Part shown: positions 1 through 9,377 of the stretch, piece by piece
Numbering within the stretch: position 1 is the first letter of the stretch
Layout of the letters: each line of letters begins with the position of its first letter
Assembly: GCA_025457915.1 (NCBI GenBank)
Contig: JALOTL010000006.1
Coordinates: 207,917 to 271,916 of the forward strand
Length of the DNA: 64,000 bases
Reading direction: 5' to 3'
DNA from: Spirochaetota bacterium
Lineage (GTDB): Bacteria; Spirochaetota; UBA4802; UBA5550
The notes under the pieces: model-generated
Databases searched by the model: none
Seen by the model: the letters and a program-made list of their open reading frames with translations, nothing else
What the model was told of the DNA's origin: nothing
Position numbers and translations under genes: made by a program

Positions 1-105
1 CCTGGATACAAGATATTTTGAATCCGGCACTGGGATCTCCTTTCCAGTGACATTCATGGCTAAAAACATCACAATCATGGAAAACACAAAGATTGACCTT
101 TTCAT
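1..105 (-). CDS. Exported protein, N-terminal part only (runs off the window)
   Basis: Reading on the minus strand from ATG at 105, the frame stays open to the window edge (35 residues). It begins MKRSIF followed by a hydrophobic run (VFSMIVMFLAMNV) and then a polar stretch, which is the layout of a signal peptide. A GGGAG ribosome-binding site lies 8 bases before the ATG. It sits just downstream of the methyltransferase gene on the same strand, 43 bases from its stop, so the two may be co-transcribed. Too little is visible to name a function. Confidence 0.55.
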   Translation of the reverse strand, partial: MKRSIFVFSMIVMFLAMNVTGKEIPVPDSKYLVSR

Positions 106-148
106 TCATAATCTCCCGTTATAAATCATTTTGCCGTTGAACCATCGG

Positions 149-910
149 TTATTTAACAGCCACGACGAGCATTTCAAAATCCTCCGTGGTTAGCAGGTCG
201 TTCCTTGAAAAAGCACCGAGTTTCGCGCCGAAAATTTCTATACTGTTGAATCCAAGGGATTTCAACAGCCACGTGATTTCGGAAGGGGCATAATACCTCT
301 CGTTGCATACCAGCTCCTTTTTGTTGCCGTCGTCGTCTTCAACTGTAGTGATATCATGGTTCCTGAAAGTCATCAAATCGAAGGTATTGCTTCTGTAAGT
401 TGCATTACCCTCCTCCGATTCGGAGGCCAGGAACTTCTCGACTGAATGATACAGCGGGAACAGGCCGTTAAGGGTCGTGAATATAAATTTACCGTGATTT
501 TTAAGCGCTCGCGCCGCGTTTTTCAGGATTTCGAAATTCATTTCATCAGTTTCCATCAGGGGGAAGGCGCCTTCGCAGAGCATGACGGCCAGGTCGAATT
601 CATTTTCAAAAGGCAGGTCCCGGGCGTCGTGTTTCCTGAAATCGATCTCCATATCCAGATTCCCTGCCTTATGCCTTGCGCGCTCCAGCTGTGATTCCGA
701 AAGATCGATACCGGTTACCATGTATCCCCTTGCAGTCATTTCTATCGCGTGCCTTCCAGTACCGCAGCCGATATCGATGATCCTTTCGGACCTGTCGTAG
801 TTTATTTCCTTTTCAATGAAATCGCACTCGCCGACCGTGCCTGCAGTGAAACATTCTTTGTCGTATTTTTTACCGTAGTTTTCGAAAAGTTCTTCATACC
901 ATTGCTTCAT
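149..910 (-). CDS. Class I SAM-dependent methyltransferase
   Basis: This 253-residue protein has the classical SAM-binding motif I, IIDIGCGTGRHAIEMTARG, at residues 44-62, followed by an acidic motif II (VTGIDLSESQLERA), where the Asp would bind the ribose of SAM. Length and motif order fit the single-domain class I methyltransferases of the Methyltransf_25/UbiE-like group. The substrate cannot be told from sequence. The start is supported by AAAGG six bases upstream of the ATG. The gene is followed on the same strand by a partial exported-protein gene. Nothing nearby indicates a pathway. Confidence 0.85.
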   Translation of the reverse strand: MKQWYEELFENYGKKYDKECFTAGTVGECDFIEKEINYDRSERIIDIGCGTGRHAIEMTARGYMVTGIDLSESQLERARHKAGNLDMEIDFRKHDARDLPFENEFDLAVMLCEGAFPLMETDEMNFEILKNAARALKNHGKFIFTTLNGLFPLYHSVEKFLASESEEGNATYRSNTFDLMTFRNHDITTVEDDDGNKKELVCNERYYAPSEITWLLKSLGFNSIEIFGAKLGAFSRNDLLTTEDFEMLVVAVK

Positions 911-1055
911 TTTTACCTTTAATAAATGAATTCTCTTGAATATTTGGCATACGAAATATGTAATTGTATTTTATGCCGGATGACAATTGATTTCACCCGG
1001 CCCTGCAGAAACTCCAGGCCCGTCATTCATGAAGTTCAGTCAGCCCATTATTGAA

Positions 1056-1633
1056 TCAAGTCGTTTTGACAATCTTTTTGCCGGGAGACAACAGGGTCCA
1101 GACGACGGTCGTGCCCGGTGATGCGGGAAATACGCTCGCGTCGCAGCAATAAAGGCCTCCGATGAGCGTTTCAAGGTTAGCGTCCACTACGGTGCCTATC
1201 CGGCAGGTGACTGACTGATGGGCGCCGATCTCCTTCATGATATGGATGCTGTCTTCACCTGCGCCTGCAGCTTTGAATATCTTCTTGATGATGCCAATGC
1301 CCTTGTTTAATTTTTTCCGGTCGTTCTCAGTGACGGGTCTGACGAACGATCCGCCCTTCCCGATCGCGCCGGCGGCATCATCCCGCACCTTTCCACGGAC
1401 ACGAGCTGGCCGTCGTGGAATTTTTCCGCCAGCGGGTTCACCGTCAAGGTGACGCAGGTATCGGGATGGCAGTTGAAGATCAGACCCGTGCTCCCTCCTG
1501 TCGCCACCTTGAAGAAGGCCTGAGTCACGCACCCCATCTTCCTGAACTTCTTGACGATATCAAGCGCCTTGTCTGAATTAAATTTTATCTTCATAGCAGG
1601 CAATGCGGATTCTGCAACCAATTTTTTTATCAA
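1056..1633 (-). pseudogene. Decayed C-terminal part of a GMC-type FAD oxidoreductase (frameshifted)
   Basis: Two overlapping minus-strand frames together make one protein. The upstream frame (from about 1633) runs through DGQLVSVE near 1395, and the downstream frame continues with GKVRDDAAG to the stop at 1056, so there is a frameshift near 1380-1400. The joined C-terminal half aligns by eye with the C-terminus of the intact GMC oxidoreductase at 42450-43826: KVRDD, then N/D-DR-KL-KG, then a CDASV/CDCSV motif before a Pro-rich end. The catalytic-region HPGGT of the intact gene is HQSVT here. The N-terminal FAD-binding half is missing. A second, shorter copy lies at 6361-6550 in the same orientation. 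Confidence 0.75.
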
Positions 1634-2067
1634 ATGACTACAATACGGTGTATTTATTTTTCATAATTTCCATACCGGGCTTTTTTTATATGATCGATAA
1701 AATTAAGCATGTTGCAGCCTTACTCCGTTTTATCATCAAGCAGCCCGCTTATGCTTAACAATAATTTTCATCTCCAACCCGATGAAACCATTTCATTCAT
1801 AGTGATCAACTTCGAATCAACCTCGCTTCAGCCCCTATCTTTCCAGTATCCCGGCAGATTGCGCCGGATATTTTTTTCTCTCTGTTTTTTATTGAATTGT
1901 TAAAAAAAATAGGTAAAATACAGGCGCGGTCCATGGTATTGATAAATGTATCAGTAGACACCGACGTCGAGAAACAATGGACTGTTATAAAACAATGTCT
2001 TTAAGACATTATAAAAAATATTGCAGGAGTAATGATATGACAGAATCAACAGGAATACCTATGCGGC
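1634..2067. other. Intergenic stretch with a small hairpin, no convincing gene
   Basis: No frame here looks like a real protein. A perfect 7-bp stem (AATGTCT, loop TTA, AGACATT) lies at 1994-2010; on the minus strand it is followed by GTTTTAT, so it may be a weak terminator for the glycosyltransferase gene ending at 2068. On the plus strand GCAGGAG precedes an ATG at 2037 that opens only a 16-codon frame running into the glycosyltransferase 3' end, possibly the stump of a gene cut when the glycan genes were gained. Confidence 0.35.
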
Positions 2068-3300
2068 CTAATTGCTCTTCTTTTTAATTTCTTCGGAAAA
2101 TAGTTTATAATATTGATCAGCGGTCTTCTCCCATGTGACATTCTGAAGCATCTTTTTTGAATATAGAGCATCGGTTTTATATTTGTTGTAGTTCCTTAAA
2201 ATTTTATGAATTTTTTTTGCAATATCTTCCGGGTTTTTTGGATTGAATATTTCGGCCCTTACGCCCTGTACCGTAACATGCTCTCTAAAGGCAGGGATAT
2301 CCGACATCGCGACAGGGACTCCTTTTGACCAGGCGTCCATTCCCGGACCATTCCCTGCTTCATAAAGCGAACAGCTTATCACGATTTTCGCGCACATGAT
2401 AAGAGCCGCAATTTCTTTATTTGAAACATATCCCAGCCCGAGGACATTGAAGCCGCTATCGCAGCGTTCAATACCGATGCTGCATGCTTTTCCTTTTATC
2501 CCTTCCGTATCCGGACCGGTAATTATCAAAATAATTTTTTCCCCCATTTTTCTCAGCATCGACATGGCAACCAGCAGGGTATTGATGTTCTTGTGGGTAG
2601 ACATGTTTGCCGGATAGATAATGTATTGAAAATCAATATTGAACCGGTTTTCAATTATGTTCCTCGCCTCTTTTATATCCATATCATCAGTGGCAAAAGG
2701 CGCAAGATGTATAACTTTGCATTTGGACGCGTATTCAGGGTAAAACTTTTTTAATTCAGACTTCATGAAATAAGTTGAAACAACCGGCGTCGCCTGTTCC
2801 ATCCATAAAGAAAACTGGGAGTCTAGTTCTTTTAGCTGTTTACTGCCATAGCTGTAAAAACCAAAGAAATATTTAAAATTAAAATCATGAAAAACCGCAA
2901 CCGAAGGGATATCCAGTTTAATAAAATCCAGAAAAAAAGGCCATGGGAAAAAAACAAGATCATAACTTTTTACATGATCGTGTATCATCCTTGAAAGATT
3001 CCTAAAAGATAATTTTTTTAAAATAACCGGCATGAACCTCTGAAGTTCAGGGTATCTCCTTGAAATCAAATAAACCAGCCTGTAAGCAAACCTCTGCATT
3101 ATTGAACCATTGATAGCTTTTGTGCTGATCCCCTTTTTCGCGAATTCAGCCTCGGCCCCTTCTCTCATCATGCTTTCATACTTGCCGAAATATGTAATGA
3201 GGGCATCAGGGTGCCTTTCTTTCAACCCGATAATCAGGGAACGCGTAAATCTGCTCCCGCCGCCAAAATTTCCCACTTGATCGATTACTGCTATTTTCAT
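2068..3300 (-). CDS. Glycosyltransferase family 4 (GT-B fold)
   Basis: About 410 residues with the two-domain GT-B layout. The N-terminal glycine-rich loop (VGNFGGGSRF) binds the acceptor side, and the C-terminal half has the GT4 donor-site region EAGNGPGMDAWSKGVPV, equivalent to the E-x7-E motif in other members. The family transfers sugars from nucleotide donors to lipid-linked or surface glycans in the cytoplasm. I place the start at the ATG at 3300, where MKIAVIDQVG begins a clean beta strand, rather than the in-frame ATG 12 bases earlier. Base composition is clearly AT-richer than the flanking genes, as in the next two genes, which suggests a transferred surface-glycan patch. Confidence 0.85.
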   Translation of the reverse strand: MKIAVIDQVGNFGGGSRFTRSLIIGLKERHPDALITYFGKYESMMREGAEAEFAKKGISTKAINGSIMQRFAYRLVYLISRRYPELQRFMPVILKKLSFRNLSRMIHDHVKSYDLVFFPWPFFLDFIKLDIPSVAVFHDFNFKYFFGFYSYGSKQLKELDSQFSLWMEQATPVVSTYFMKSELKKFYPEYASKCKVIHLAPFATDDMDIKEARNIIENRFNIDFQYIIYPANMSTHKNINTLLVAMSMLRKMGEKIILIITGPDTEGIKGKACSIGIERCDSGFNVLGLGYVSNKEIAALIMCAKIVISCSLYEAGNGPGMDAWSKGVPVAMSDIPAFREHVTVQGVRAEIFNPKNPEDIAKKIHKILRNYNKYKTDALYSKKMLQNVTWEKTADQYYKLFSEEIKKKSN

Positions 3301-3549
3301 AATTCTTCCCATAAATCGTCAGATATTATCATCATATGATAACTTATTTATAAATGAAAATTTTAAAACTTATTTTTTTTTGAATTATTAAAAAAATAAA
3401 GCGGAAGCGATAATGTCCCAATACCCCGTATGGGGCCTTGAAAACCCGCGTCAGTTTGTTTATATTTGTTTATTATTTGATAAAAATTTCGGGTTGATGG
3501 TTATAATTAAAATCATTATTAATTCCATAAAAAAGACAGCGCATATTTT

Positions 3550-4872
3550 TTACTGTGAAATTGTCTTGTAAACCGATATCGTTTCCCTGGCACATTTTTC
3601 CCAGCTGAAGAGTTTTGATCTTTCAAGTAGTTTTACCGAAAGCTCCTCCCTCAACATGGGATTATTATAAATCCTTAAAATACCGTCGCACAGCCCGTCT
3701 TTGTCTTTTGGATCTATCAATATTCCCGCTTCACCGACCACTTCCGGCAAAGATGAAACATTAGAAACTATCACCGGCGTACCGCACTGCATGGCTTCAA
3801 GGGGTGGAAGGCCAAAACCCTCGTACATGGACATATATAAAAACATGATAGCGCCGCTGTAGATTAAGGACAGATCTTCATCGGGCACGTATCCGGTAAA
3901 AATAATGCGCCCTTTTATGAATTCATCGTTGCCGATTTCTTCAAATATGCTTTGAAAATTCCATCCTTTTGTCCCAACCAGTACAAGATAAAGATCATTT
4001 ATTTTTTCCTGTTTGAGAAGAGTGATAAAGCTTTTAACGACATGCTTCAGGTTCTTTCTGGGCTCAAGCGTTCCGACACTCAGACAATAATTGCATTCTT
4101 CAGGAATATTATACTTTTTTTTCATTCCCGATATGCTTTCTTTATCTTTTACCTGATAAAATTTTGGAGATGCCGCCTCATAAATCACATGGACCCTGGA
4201 TGGATCAATGTCGGTACGGTAATTGCATAAATCATTCTTCGTTGATTCAGAAACGCATATCACGTTGTCATTAATGCCTATGTCCGATATGCATTTATTT
4301 ACCACTTGGGCAGCTTGTTCGTTCGTTGTGAAATATTGAGGATACATAACAGTAATCAAATCATGTATAGTGTATAATTTGCTTATTTTATTATTAATTA
4401 AAATATTTTCAGATATTGGGAAAAATGTGGAATGATAAATATTAAAACCGCAGGAATTCCTTGAAGCTCTTTTTCCCTTATTTTGCATTAATAAATTCAT
4501 TAAATTGTTTGACCAGGAGCCCAAACGCAGCAGCTTCCTTTCGACCCTCAAAAGATATCCATGAAAGTCCCGGGAATGATCGAGTTCTTGGGATATTAAA
4601 AATATTTTTTTCTCAATTTTATTTTCCGTCATCGCTTTCATGTTGTCAGCTGCCGGAAATTTATGCATATATGGATGCTCATTTATATACTTTAAAGTAT
4701 AAAATGGATTCGTATACTTATCCGTGTTGCCCCATATTATCTGCACATCAAGATTTTCAAGCTCAGTAAAGACTTTAGATATGCTTTCAACAAGGCGGAA
4801 TACGCCGGTCTTTGCCGTTAATGCGCTATAGCTTCCGCCGCATACTGTTATATCAAAACATACTTTTATCAT
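3550..4872 (-). CDS. Glycosyltransferase family 4 (GT-B fold)
   Basis: This 440-residue protein has the textbook GT4 signature [19 protein letters not shown] near residues 355-373, with both glutamates of E-x7-E, and an acceptor-side CVSESTKND segment in the middle. It also has [10 protein letters not shown], typical of mannosyl- and related transferases of this family. It would act in the cytoplasm on a surface polysaccharide or lipid-linked glycan. It lies 249 bases upstream of the other GT4 gene on the same strand and is divergent from the FkbM-like gene. The low G+C is unlike the housekeeping genes on either side. The sugar donor and acceptor are unknown. Confidence 0.9.
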   Translation of the reverse strand: MIKVCFDITVCGGSYSALTAKTGVFRLVESISKVFTELENLDVQIIWGNTDKYTNPFYTLKYINEHPYMHKFPAADNMKAMTENKIEKKIFLISQELDHSRDFHGYLLRVERKLLRLGSWSNNLMNLLMQNKGKRASRNSCGFNIYHSTFFPISENILINNKISKLYTIHDLITVMYPQYFTTNEQAAQVVNKCISDIGINDNVICVSESTKNDLCNYRTDIDPSRVHVIYEAASPKFYQVKDKESISGMKKKYNIPEECNYCLSVGTLEPRKNLKHVVKSFITLLKQEKINDLYLVLVGTKGWNFQSIFEEIGNDEFIKGRIIFTGYVPDEDLSLIYSGAIMFLYMSMYEGFGLPPLEAMQCGTPVIVSNVSSLPEVVGEAGILIDPKDKDGLCDGILRIYNNPMLREELSVKLLERSKLFSWEKCARETISVYKTISQ

Positions 4873-5428
4873 TAAATACCCTTTAAATCGATTCCAGGCA
4901 ATTGAGTCTTTTCAAATAAAACATTTTTTAAAAATCACCATGGGCAATATATCAATATCAACGCTAACTGATTACACAATGGATATTTATTGTCAAGAAT
5001 GAATCACTTCATTCTGATATATTGCTTCTAACCGTACATTTTTACAATAATAAACATGTATTAATTTATTACATTTCAAATTGGTTTATTAACAACCGCG
5101 ATATAACCATTATATTTCATAATTAACTGCCAGTTGATGCAGACAATCATTTTAACGGTTAATGATTAAATCATCCCACTATTTGTTAATTTTTATATAA
5201 ATGACATCGAAACTTTTTTGGGTAAATATAAATTCATAAAAACACTTAATAGCTTTTTTTTTGCTTTCAAAATTTATTAATATGATATATGCATGTCAAA
5301 CAAATATCCGGGTTTAGTATATCCTTTGGGATATTCTATAAATTATAAACGACAAGGTCGTAATTCTTCAGTTTAAAATTTTCCTGCCATGCTTCACGGA
5401 TGGCTTAAGAAAAAAAAGGTTATAGAAA
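4873..5428. other. AT-rich divergent intergenic region (556 bases)
   Basis: This stretch separates the minus-strand GT4 gene from the plus-strand FkbM-like gene, so it must hold both promoters. It is very AT-rich with no frame that looks coding, and several TATAAT-like hexamers, too many to choose between. AAGG lies about 9 bases before the ATG at 5429. Confidence 0.5.
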
Positions 5429-6346
5429 ATGATTAAAAAATCAATTAGAAAAATAGCTAGTTTGATAGGTAATTCAATTCCAATACCTGATCGCATGAAA
5501 GATGAGACTGAATTATTGGCAATCGGCTCAATGCTCTCCAATCAGCAATACTTAATGAATTCCAGGAATATTAATGATTATGAATTTCGGATATTCAGTC
5601 AATTTGGTGATGATGGAATAATTCAATATCTTATAAAAAACATCAAAATAGAAAATGAAATATTCATTGAGTTTGGTGTTCAAAATTATATTGAATCAAA
5701 CACACGATTTTTGATGATGAATAACAATTGGTCCGGCTTTGTAATGGACGGTTCTGAAGAAGCAATGAATTCATTGAAAAATCAAAGCTGGTATTGGAGA
5801 TACTGCCTGACTCATAAAGCTGTTTTTATCGACAAGGAAAATATTAACCAGTTGTTGGCAGATACAGGTTTTTCAAACATCGGACTATTGCACATAGACC
5901 TTGATGGAAATGATTACCATATTTTAAATGAAATTGATTTATCGAAATTAAACCCGTCAATAATAATTCTGGAATACAATAGTGTTTTTGGAAAAGATAG
6001 ACCGATAACAGTCCCATACGATAAAAAATTTGTCAGAACAAACGCGCATTATAGTAATTTATTCTGGGGGGCTTCATTGCCGGCACTTAATTATGCGACC
6101 TCAAAGAAAGGATATACTCTTATTGGATGCAATCTTGCAGGTAACAATGCTTATTTTGTAAAAAAATCTTTATTGAATGACAAAGTAAAAGAATTGTCGG
6201 TAGAAGAAGCCTTTAAAAAAAGTAAATACAGAGAAAGCCGCAATAAAGATTATTCACTTTCATATCTTTCTGGAAATGATAGGCTTGAGATAATCAAGGG
6301 GCTTGAAGTGATAAATGTGATCACAAATGAAAAGGAAAAATTATAG
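5429..6346 (+). CDS. FkbM-like methyltransferase-fold protein of surface-glycan loci
   Basis: The 305-residue sequence matches a family I recognise from polysaccharide clusters, related to FkbM-type methyltransferases. Its marks are SQFGDDGIIQYL (about 55-66), FIEFGV in the SAM-site position, LLHIDLDGNDYHIL (about 153-166), IILEYNSVFG, and a GASLPALN...KGYTLIG...NNAYFV ending. The family is assumed to modify glycans, but direct activity data are scarce, so the reaction is inferred. Codon use is AT-rich like the two neighbouring glycosyltransferases. The decayed oxidoreductase fragment starts only about 15 bases after its stop codon, suggesting the island boundary is right there. Confidence 0.7.
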   Translation: MIKKSIRKIASLIGNSIPIPDRMKDETELLAIGSMLSNQQYLMNSRNINDYEFRIFSQFGDDGIIQYLIKNIKIENEIFIEFGVQNYIESNTRFLMMNNNWSGFVMDGSEEAMNSLKNQSWYWRYCLTHKAVFIDKENINQLLADTGFSNIGLLHIDLDGNDYHILNEIDLSKLNPSIIILEYNSVFGKDRPITVPYDKKFVRTNAHYSNLFWGASLPALNYATSKKGYTLIGCNLAGNNAYFVKKSLLNDKVKELSVEEAFKKSKYRESRNKDYSLSYLSGNDRLEIIKGLEVINVITNEKEKL

Positions 6347-6360
6347 AGACATTATACCTG

Positions 6361-6550
6361 GAAACACCCTCGCGTCGCGGCAATAAAGGCCTCTGCTGCG
6401 CGTTTCAAGGTCGGCATTCACCATTGTGCCTATCCGCCACTTTACCATCGGATGAGCTCCCATCTATTTTCAAACATGGATGCCGTCTTCACTGACGCCG
6501 GCCGCCTATAATATCTTCTTGAAGATGTCTACGCCTGTGTTTAATTTTTC
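6361..6550 (-). pseudogene. Second, more decayed copy of the GMC oxidoreductase fragment
   Basis: About 190 bases match 1125-1317 in the same orientation. Shared blocks include CGCGTCGC-GCAATAAAGGCCT, GCGTTTCAAGGT, GTGCCTATCCG, GGATG-CGTCTTCAC and AATATCTTCTTGA, and the match ends in TTTAATTTTTC. The copy carries many substitutions and small indels and has no open frame, so it is older or faster decayed than the first. It lacks the extreme C-terminal coding part (1056-1124) and everything beyond 1317. Together the two copies form direct repeats around the glycosyltransferase/FkbM patch. Confidence 0.7.
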
Positions 6551-6736
6551 ATAAACGTTCACGTAATGGACTATTTCCCTGTTTATTTATTGAGTTTTTG
6601 CTCAATTTTACGGCAATTTTAAACACCGCAACTGTATAATAAATATTATACCGTAAATTTTTATTGTAATTATACAGATAAATCATAATAATTTTTGATG
6701 ATAAATAATTCTATAAATATCGCTGGAGGATGGTCT

Positions 6737-7297
6737 ATGAAAAATTTCATGTTGTTTGCCATGCTCGCAATTCTCATCGCACCGGGGTGCAAGATGATGG
6801 GGGGCGACCCTCCGTGCCTCAAGAGCTCGATCAAAAAGTACGACAACGGCAAGGTCACGGAATGCGAGTTGACCAAGAACTACAAGGTCGGCGAGATAAC
6901 TTGCGCCGCAAAAACGAAACTGCAACTCCGGGACGACGGGTCCCTGAAGAGCTGCGACCTGGCGGAACCTGTCGAGGTACAGGGCTTCCCGTGCAAGTCA
7001 GGCACGCTGAGCTTCGACGACAAGGGAAAGGTTTACTTCTGCTCAACAACCAGCAAGGAAATCAAGGTTGGCGATGTAACTGTTCCCGCGGGGAGCCTCA
7101 TCAATCCATTCGGCTCCGGCAAGGTTAAATTTGCAGAGTGCAAGGAGGCTCCGGCCAAATACAAGGAACTCACCTGCAAAGACGTAACCTTTAACGATGC
7201 CGGCAAGCTTACAAAGTGTCGTCTCGCCGCCGATGCAAGGTGGAAAGGCAAGGCCATGAAGACGGGAACAATGGTGGATATAGGCCCCAACGACTGA
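6737..7297 (+). CDS. Lipoprotein with internal repeats, unknown function
   Basis: I use the ATG at 6737 because GGAGG lies 7 bases upstream, although the frame opens earlier. The 186-residue product starts MKNFMLFAMLAILIAPGC, a lipoprotein signal with the modified Cys at residue 18. The rest is made of about four imperfect repeats of 35-45 residues, each with the pattern (T/L)-x-F-x-D-x-G-K-(V/L)-x-x-C-x-L, so paired cysteines recur evenly and may form disulfides in the periplasm or outside the cell. A strong terminator follows at 7349, so the gene is a single transcription unit. I do not recognise the family. Confidence 0.75.
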   Translation: MKNFMLFAMLAILIAPGCKMMGGDPPCLKSSIKKYDNGKVTECELTKNYKVGEITCAAKTKLQLRDDGSLKSCDLAEPVEVQGFPCKSGTLSFDDKGKVYFCSTTSKEIKVGDVTVPAGSLINPFGSGKVKFAECKEAPAKYKELTCKDVTFNDAGKLTKCRLAADARWKGKAMKTGTMVDIGPND

Positions 7298-7348
7298 CTC
7301 TTGCCTTGTGAATTTATCAATTTTCAGGTAAAATAAAAATGCAACAAA

Positions 7349-7379
7349 CCCGGCGGAGATCCCGCCGGGCATCTTTTTC
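7349..7379 (+). terminator. Rho-independent terminator after the repeat lipoprotein
   Basis: An 8-bp GC stem, CCCGGCGG (7349-7356) pairing with CCGCCGGG (7362-7369), closes a 5-base loop and is followed by CATCTTTTTCTT. It lies 52 bases after the stop codon. Confidence 0.85.
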
Positions 7380-7460
7380 TTATCCTCACATAAACAGTTA
7401 ATATCCCCTAAAACCCCGCGAAAAAGGCATTTGAAAGCCTCATTTTTTACTAAACATTTG

Positions 7461-7488
7461 TTGACTATTTTGCGGGCCCGTGTATATT
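7461..7488 (+). promoter_or_regulatory. Predicted sigma70-type promoter of umuDC
   Basis: TTGACT (7461-7466) and TATATT (7483-7488) are separated by 16 bases. Transcription would begin near 7495, the first base of the umuD ATG, so the mRNA may be leaderless. I could not identify a LexA operator with confidence. Confidence 0.5.
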
Positions 7489-7494
7489 TGTCAT

Positions 7495-7980
7495 ATGGAT
7501 GCTTTTTACAGGCCTTACACCCCGAAGGCGGAAAACCCGGATAAACGCGGCATTGCCGTGAGGGAGGTCTTCGCCTTCGGGGCGCTTTCCTGCGTGAAAA
7601 TCCCGCTTTTCGCGTCCTCAGTGCCCGCGGGATTCCCCTCCCCGGCAGACGACTACGTCGAAAAAAAGCTCGATTTCAACGAATACCTGGTGAAGCACCC
7701 GGCCGCCACCTTCTGCGTCAGGGTATCCGGCAGCTCCATGACCGGCGCGGGCATAAGGTCCGGCGACATACTGGTGGTGGACAGGGCAGTCGAGCCCTCG
7801 GACGGCAGGATAGTGGTGGCCGTCCTGGCCGGAGAACTCACGGTGAAGCGCATCATGAGATCCAGGGGCAGGATCTGCCTTGTCTCGGAGAACCCAGAGT
7901 ACGGCCCCATGGAGGTGACGCAGGATTCTGGCTTCGAAGTCTGGGGCGTGGTCACCCACGTCATACACCACGCGGAGTAG
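7495..7980 (+). CDS. umuD: UmuD: self-cleaving subunit of DNA polymerase V
   Basis: A 161-residue S24-family peptidase (LexA/UmuD fold). The self-cleavage site is VPAGFPSPADDY, cut expected between Ala45 and Gly46 (E. coli has Cys-Gly). The catalytic serine is Ser81 in SGSSM and the lysine is Lys118 in TVKRI. After RecA-stimulated cleavage, UmuD'2 joins UmuC to make the translesion polymerase. I use ATG 7495 rather than the in-frame GTG at 7480 because a promoter -10 element overlaps the latter. umuC starts 3 bases after the stop, so the two form one operon. SOS control is expected for the family but the operator was not seen. Confidence 0.93.
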   Translation: MDAFYRPYTPKAENPDKRGIAVREVFAFGALSCVKIPLFASSVPAGFPSPADDYVEKKLDFNEYLVKHPAATFCVRVSGSSMTGAGIRSGDILVVDRAVEPSDGRIVVAVLAGELTVKRIMRSRGRICLVSENPEYGPMEVTQDSGFEVWGVVTHVIHHAE

Positions 7981-7983
7981 GCC

Positions 7984-9252
7984 ATGGACGACACCGTGGC
8001 GCTCGTCGACTGCAACAGCTTCTACGCCTCGTGCGAAAGGGTCTTCGCGCCCGACCTGGAGGGCCGGCCGGTGGTGGTGCTCTCCAACAACGACGGCTGC
8101 GTGGTTTCCAGGTCCGACGAGGCGAAGGCCCTGGGCATAGAGATCGGCGTGCCGATCTTCAAGTGCGGGCGCCTCCTGCTGAACAGCGGCGGCAGGATAT
8201 TCTCCTCAAACTATTCCCTCTACGGCGACATGTCACAGAGGGTCATGGAAACCCTGTCCGCGTTCACGCCGTCCATGGAGGTATATTCCATAGACGAGGC
8301 CTTCCTCTTTCTCTCCGGCTTCTCCCGGACCGCCCTCACGGACTACGGCCGAAAAATCAGGAAAACCGTCAGGCAGTGGACCGGCATCCCGGTATCGGTG
8401 GGCATCGGACCGACCAAGACCCTGGCGAAGATCGCCAACAGGATCGCGAAAAAGGATCCGAGGCTCGGCGGCTCGTTCAACGTCCGCGGGCACCCGCGCA
8501 TCGACGCCATCCTGGAGTCGGTGGACGTCGGCGACGTCTGGGGCGTGGGCCCCCGGTACGCCCGACTCCTCAGGAAAAACGGCATATTCACGGCCAGGGC
8601 CCTGCGCGACGCCCCGGACAGGTGGGTGCGGAAAAACATGACGATAACCGGACTGAGAACTGCCACGGAGCTCCGCGGGACGCCATGCATCCCGATCGAG
8701 GAGGCGCCGCCGCCTAAAAAGGGCGTGGTAAGCTCCAGGTCCTTCGGCTCGCCCGTGGAATCGCTCGACGCCGTTCTGGAGGCGCTTTCGAACTACGCCG
8801 CCACGGCCGCCCGGAAGCTCCGCGCGCAGTGCTCGGCCGCGTCCGTAATCGGCGTATTCCTCGCCACTGACAGGTTCCGGCCCGGGCCCCAGTACGCGAA
8901 CTTCATCACCGCGAAGCTCCCGGTGCCCACCTCGTTCACCCCGGATCTGGTGCGCCACGCCCGCGCGCTGCTCCGCGTCATATACAGGCCCGGATACAGC
9001 TACAGGAAGACCGGTGTGCTCCTGGACGGAATCATCCCGGAGGGAAACGCCCAGCTGAACCTGTTCGAATCCGCCCCGGACGAACGGCAGGCCGAGCTTA
9101 TGAGGACAGTCGACCGCATAAACGACAGGCTGGGCGGCGACACCGTTCACCTCGGCGCGGAGGGTATACGCAGGGCATGGGGGATGAAGAGACTGAAGCT
9201 CTCGCCATGCTACACCACCCGCTGGAACGAGCTGCCGGTGGTCCGCTGCTGA
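7984..9252 (+). CDS. umuC: UmuC: catalytic subunit of DNA polymerase V
   Basis: A 422-residue Y-family polymerase, the usual UmuC length. The metal-binding residues are visible: Asp9 in [17 protein letters not shown], and Asp104-Glu105 in [11 protein letters not shown] helix-hairpin-helix segment ([15 protein letters not shown]) follows near residues 180-195, then the little-finger domain. A beta-clamp binding motif QLNLF is present near residue 357, just as in E. coli UmuC. It is translated directly after umuD. It performs error-prone bypass synthesis at DNA lesions with UmuD'2 and RecA. The pair is more GC-rich than the preceding lipoprotein, which could reflect separate acquisition. Confidence 0.96.
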   Translation: MDDTVALVDCNSFYASCERVFAPDLEGRPVVVLSNNDGCVVSRSDEAKALGIEIGVPIFKCGRLLLNSGGRIFSSNYSLYGDMSQRVMETLSAFTPSMEVYSIDEAFLFLSGFSRTALTDYGRKIRKTVRQWTGIPVSVGIGPTKTLAKIANRIAKKDPRLGGSFNVRGHPRIDAILESVDVGDVWGVGPRYARLLRKNGIFTARALRDAPDRWVRKNMTITGLRTATELRGTPCIPIEEAPPPKKGVVSSRSFGSPVESLDAVLEALSNYAATAARKLRAQCSAASVIGVFLATDRFRPGPQYANFITAKLPVPTSFTPDLVRHARALLRVIYRPGYSYRKTGVLLDGIIPEGNAQLNLFESAPDERQAELMRTVDRINDRLGGDTVHLGAEGIRRAWGMKRLKLSPCYTTRWNELPVVRC

Positions 9253-9377
9253 ACTGCCGCTTTTTGCGCAATTAATGATTGCTTTTTAAAATGTCTTACG
9301 CTGTATATTAATATTTTCACAGTCTTTAACGCCGGTTTTATCGGCTTTCATTTTACTGCATGCAGGGCGGTATTCAC

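Noticed and set aside
1709..1903. 64-codon plus-strand frame
   Set aside because: No RBS, composition of non-coding DNA and no recognisable pattern.
7441..7500. Possible LexA box before umuD
   Set aside because: TTTG-TTGAC-TATTTT is only half a match to known dyads; I could not find a convincing second half.
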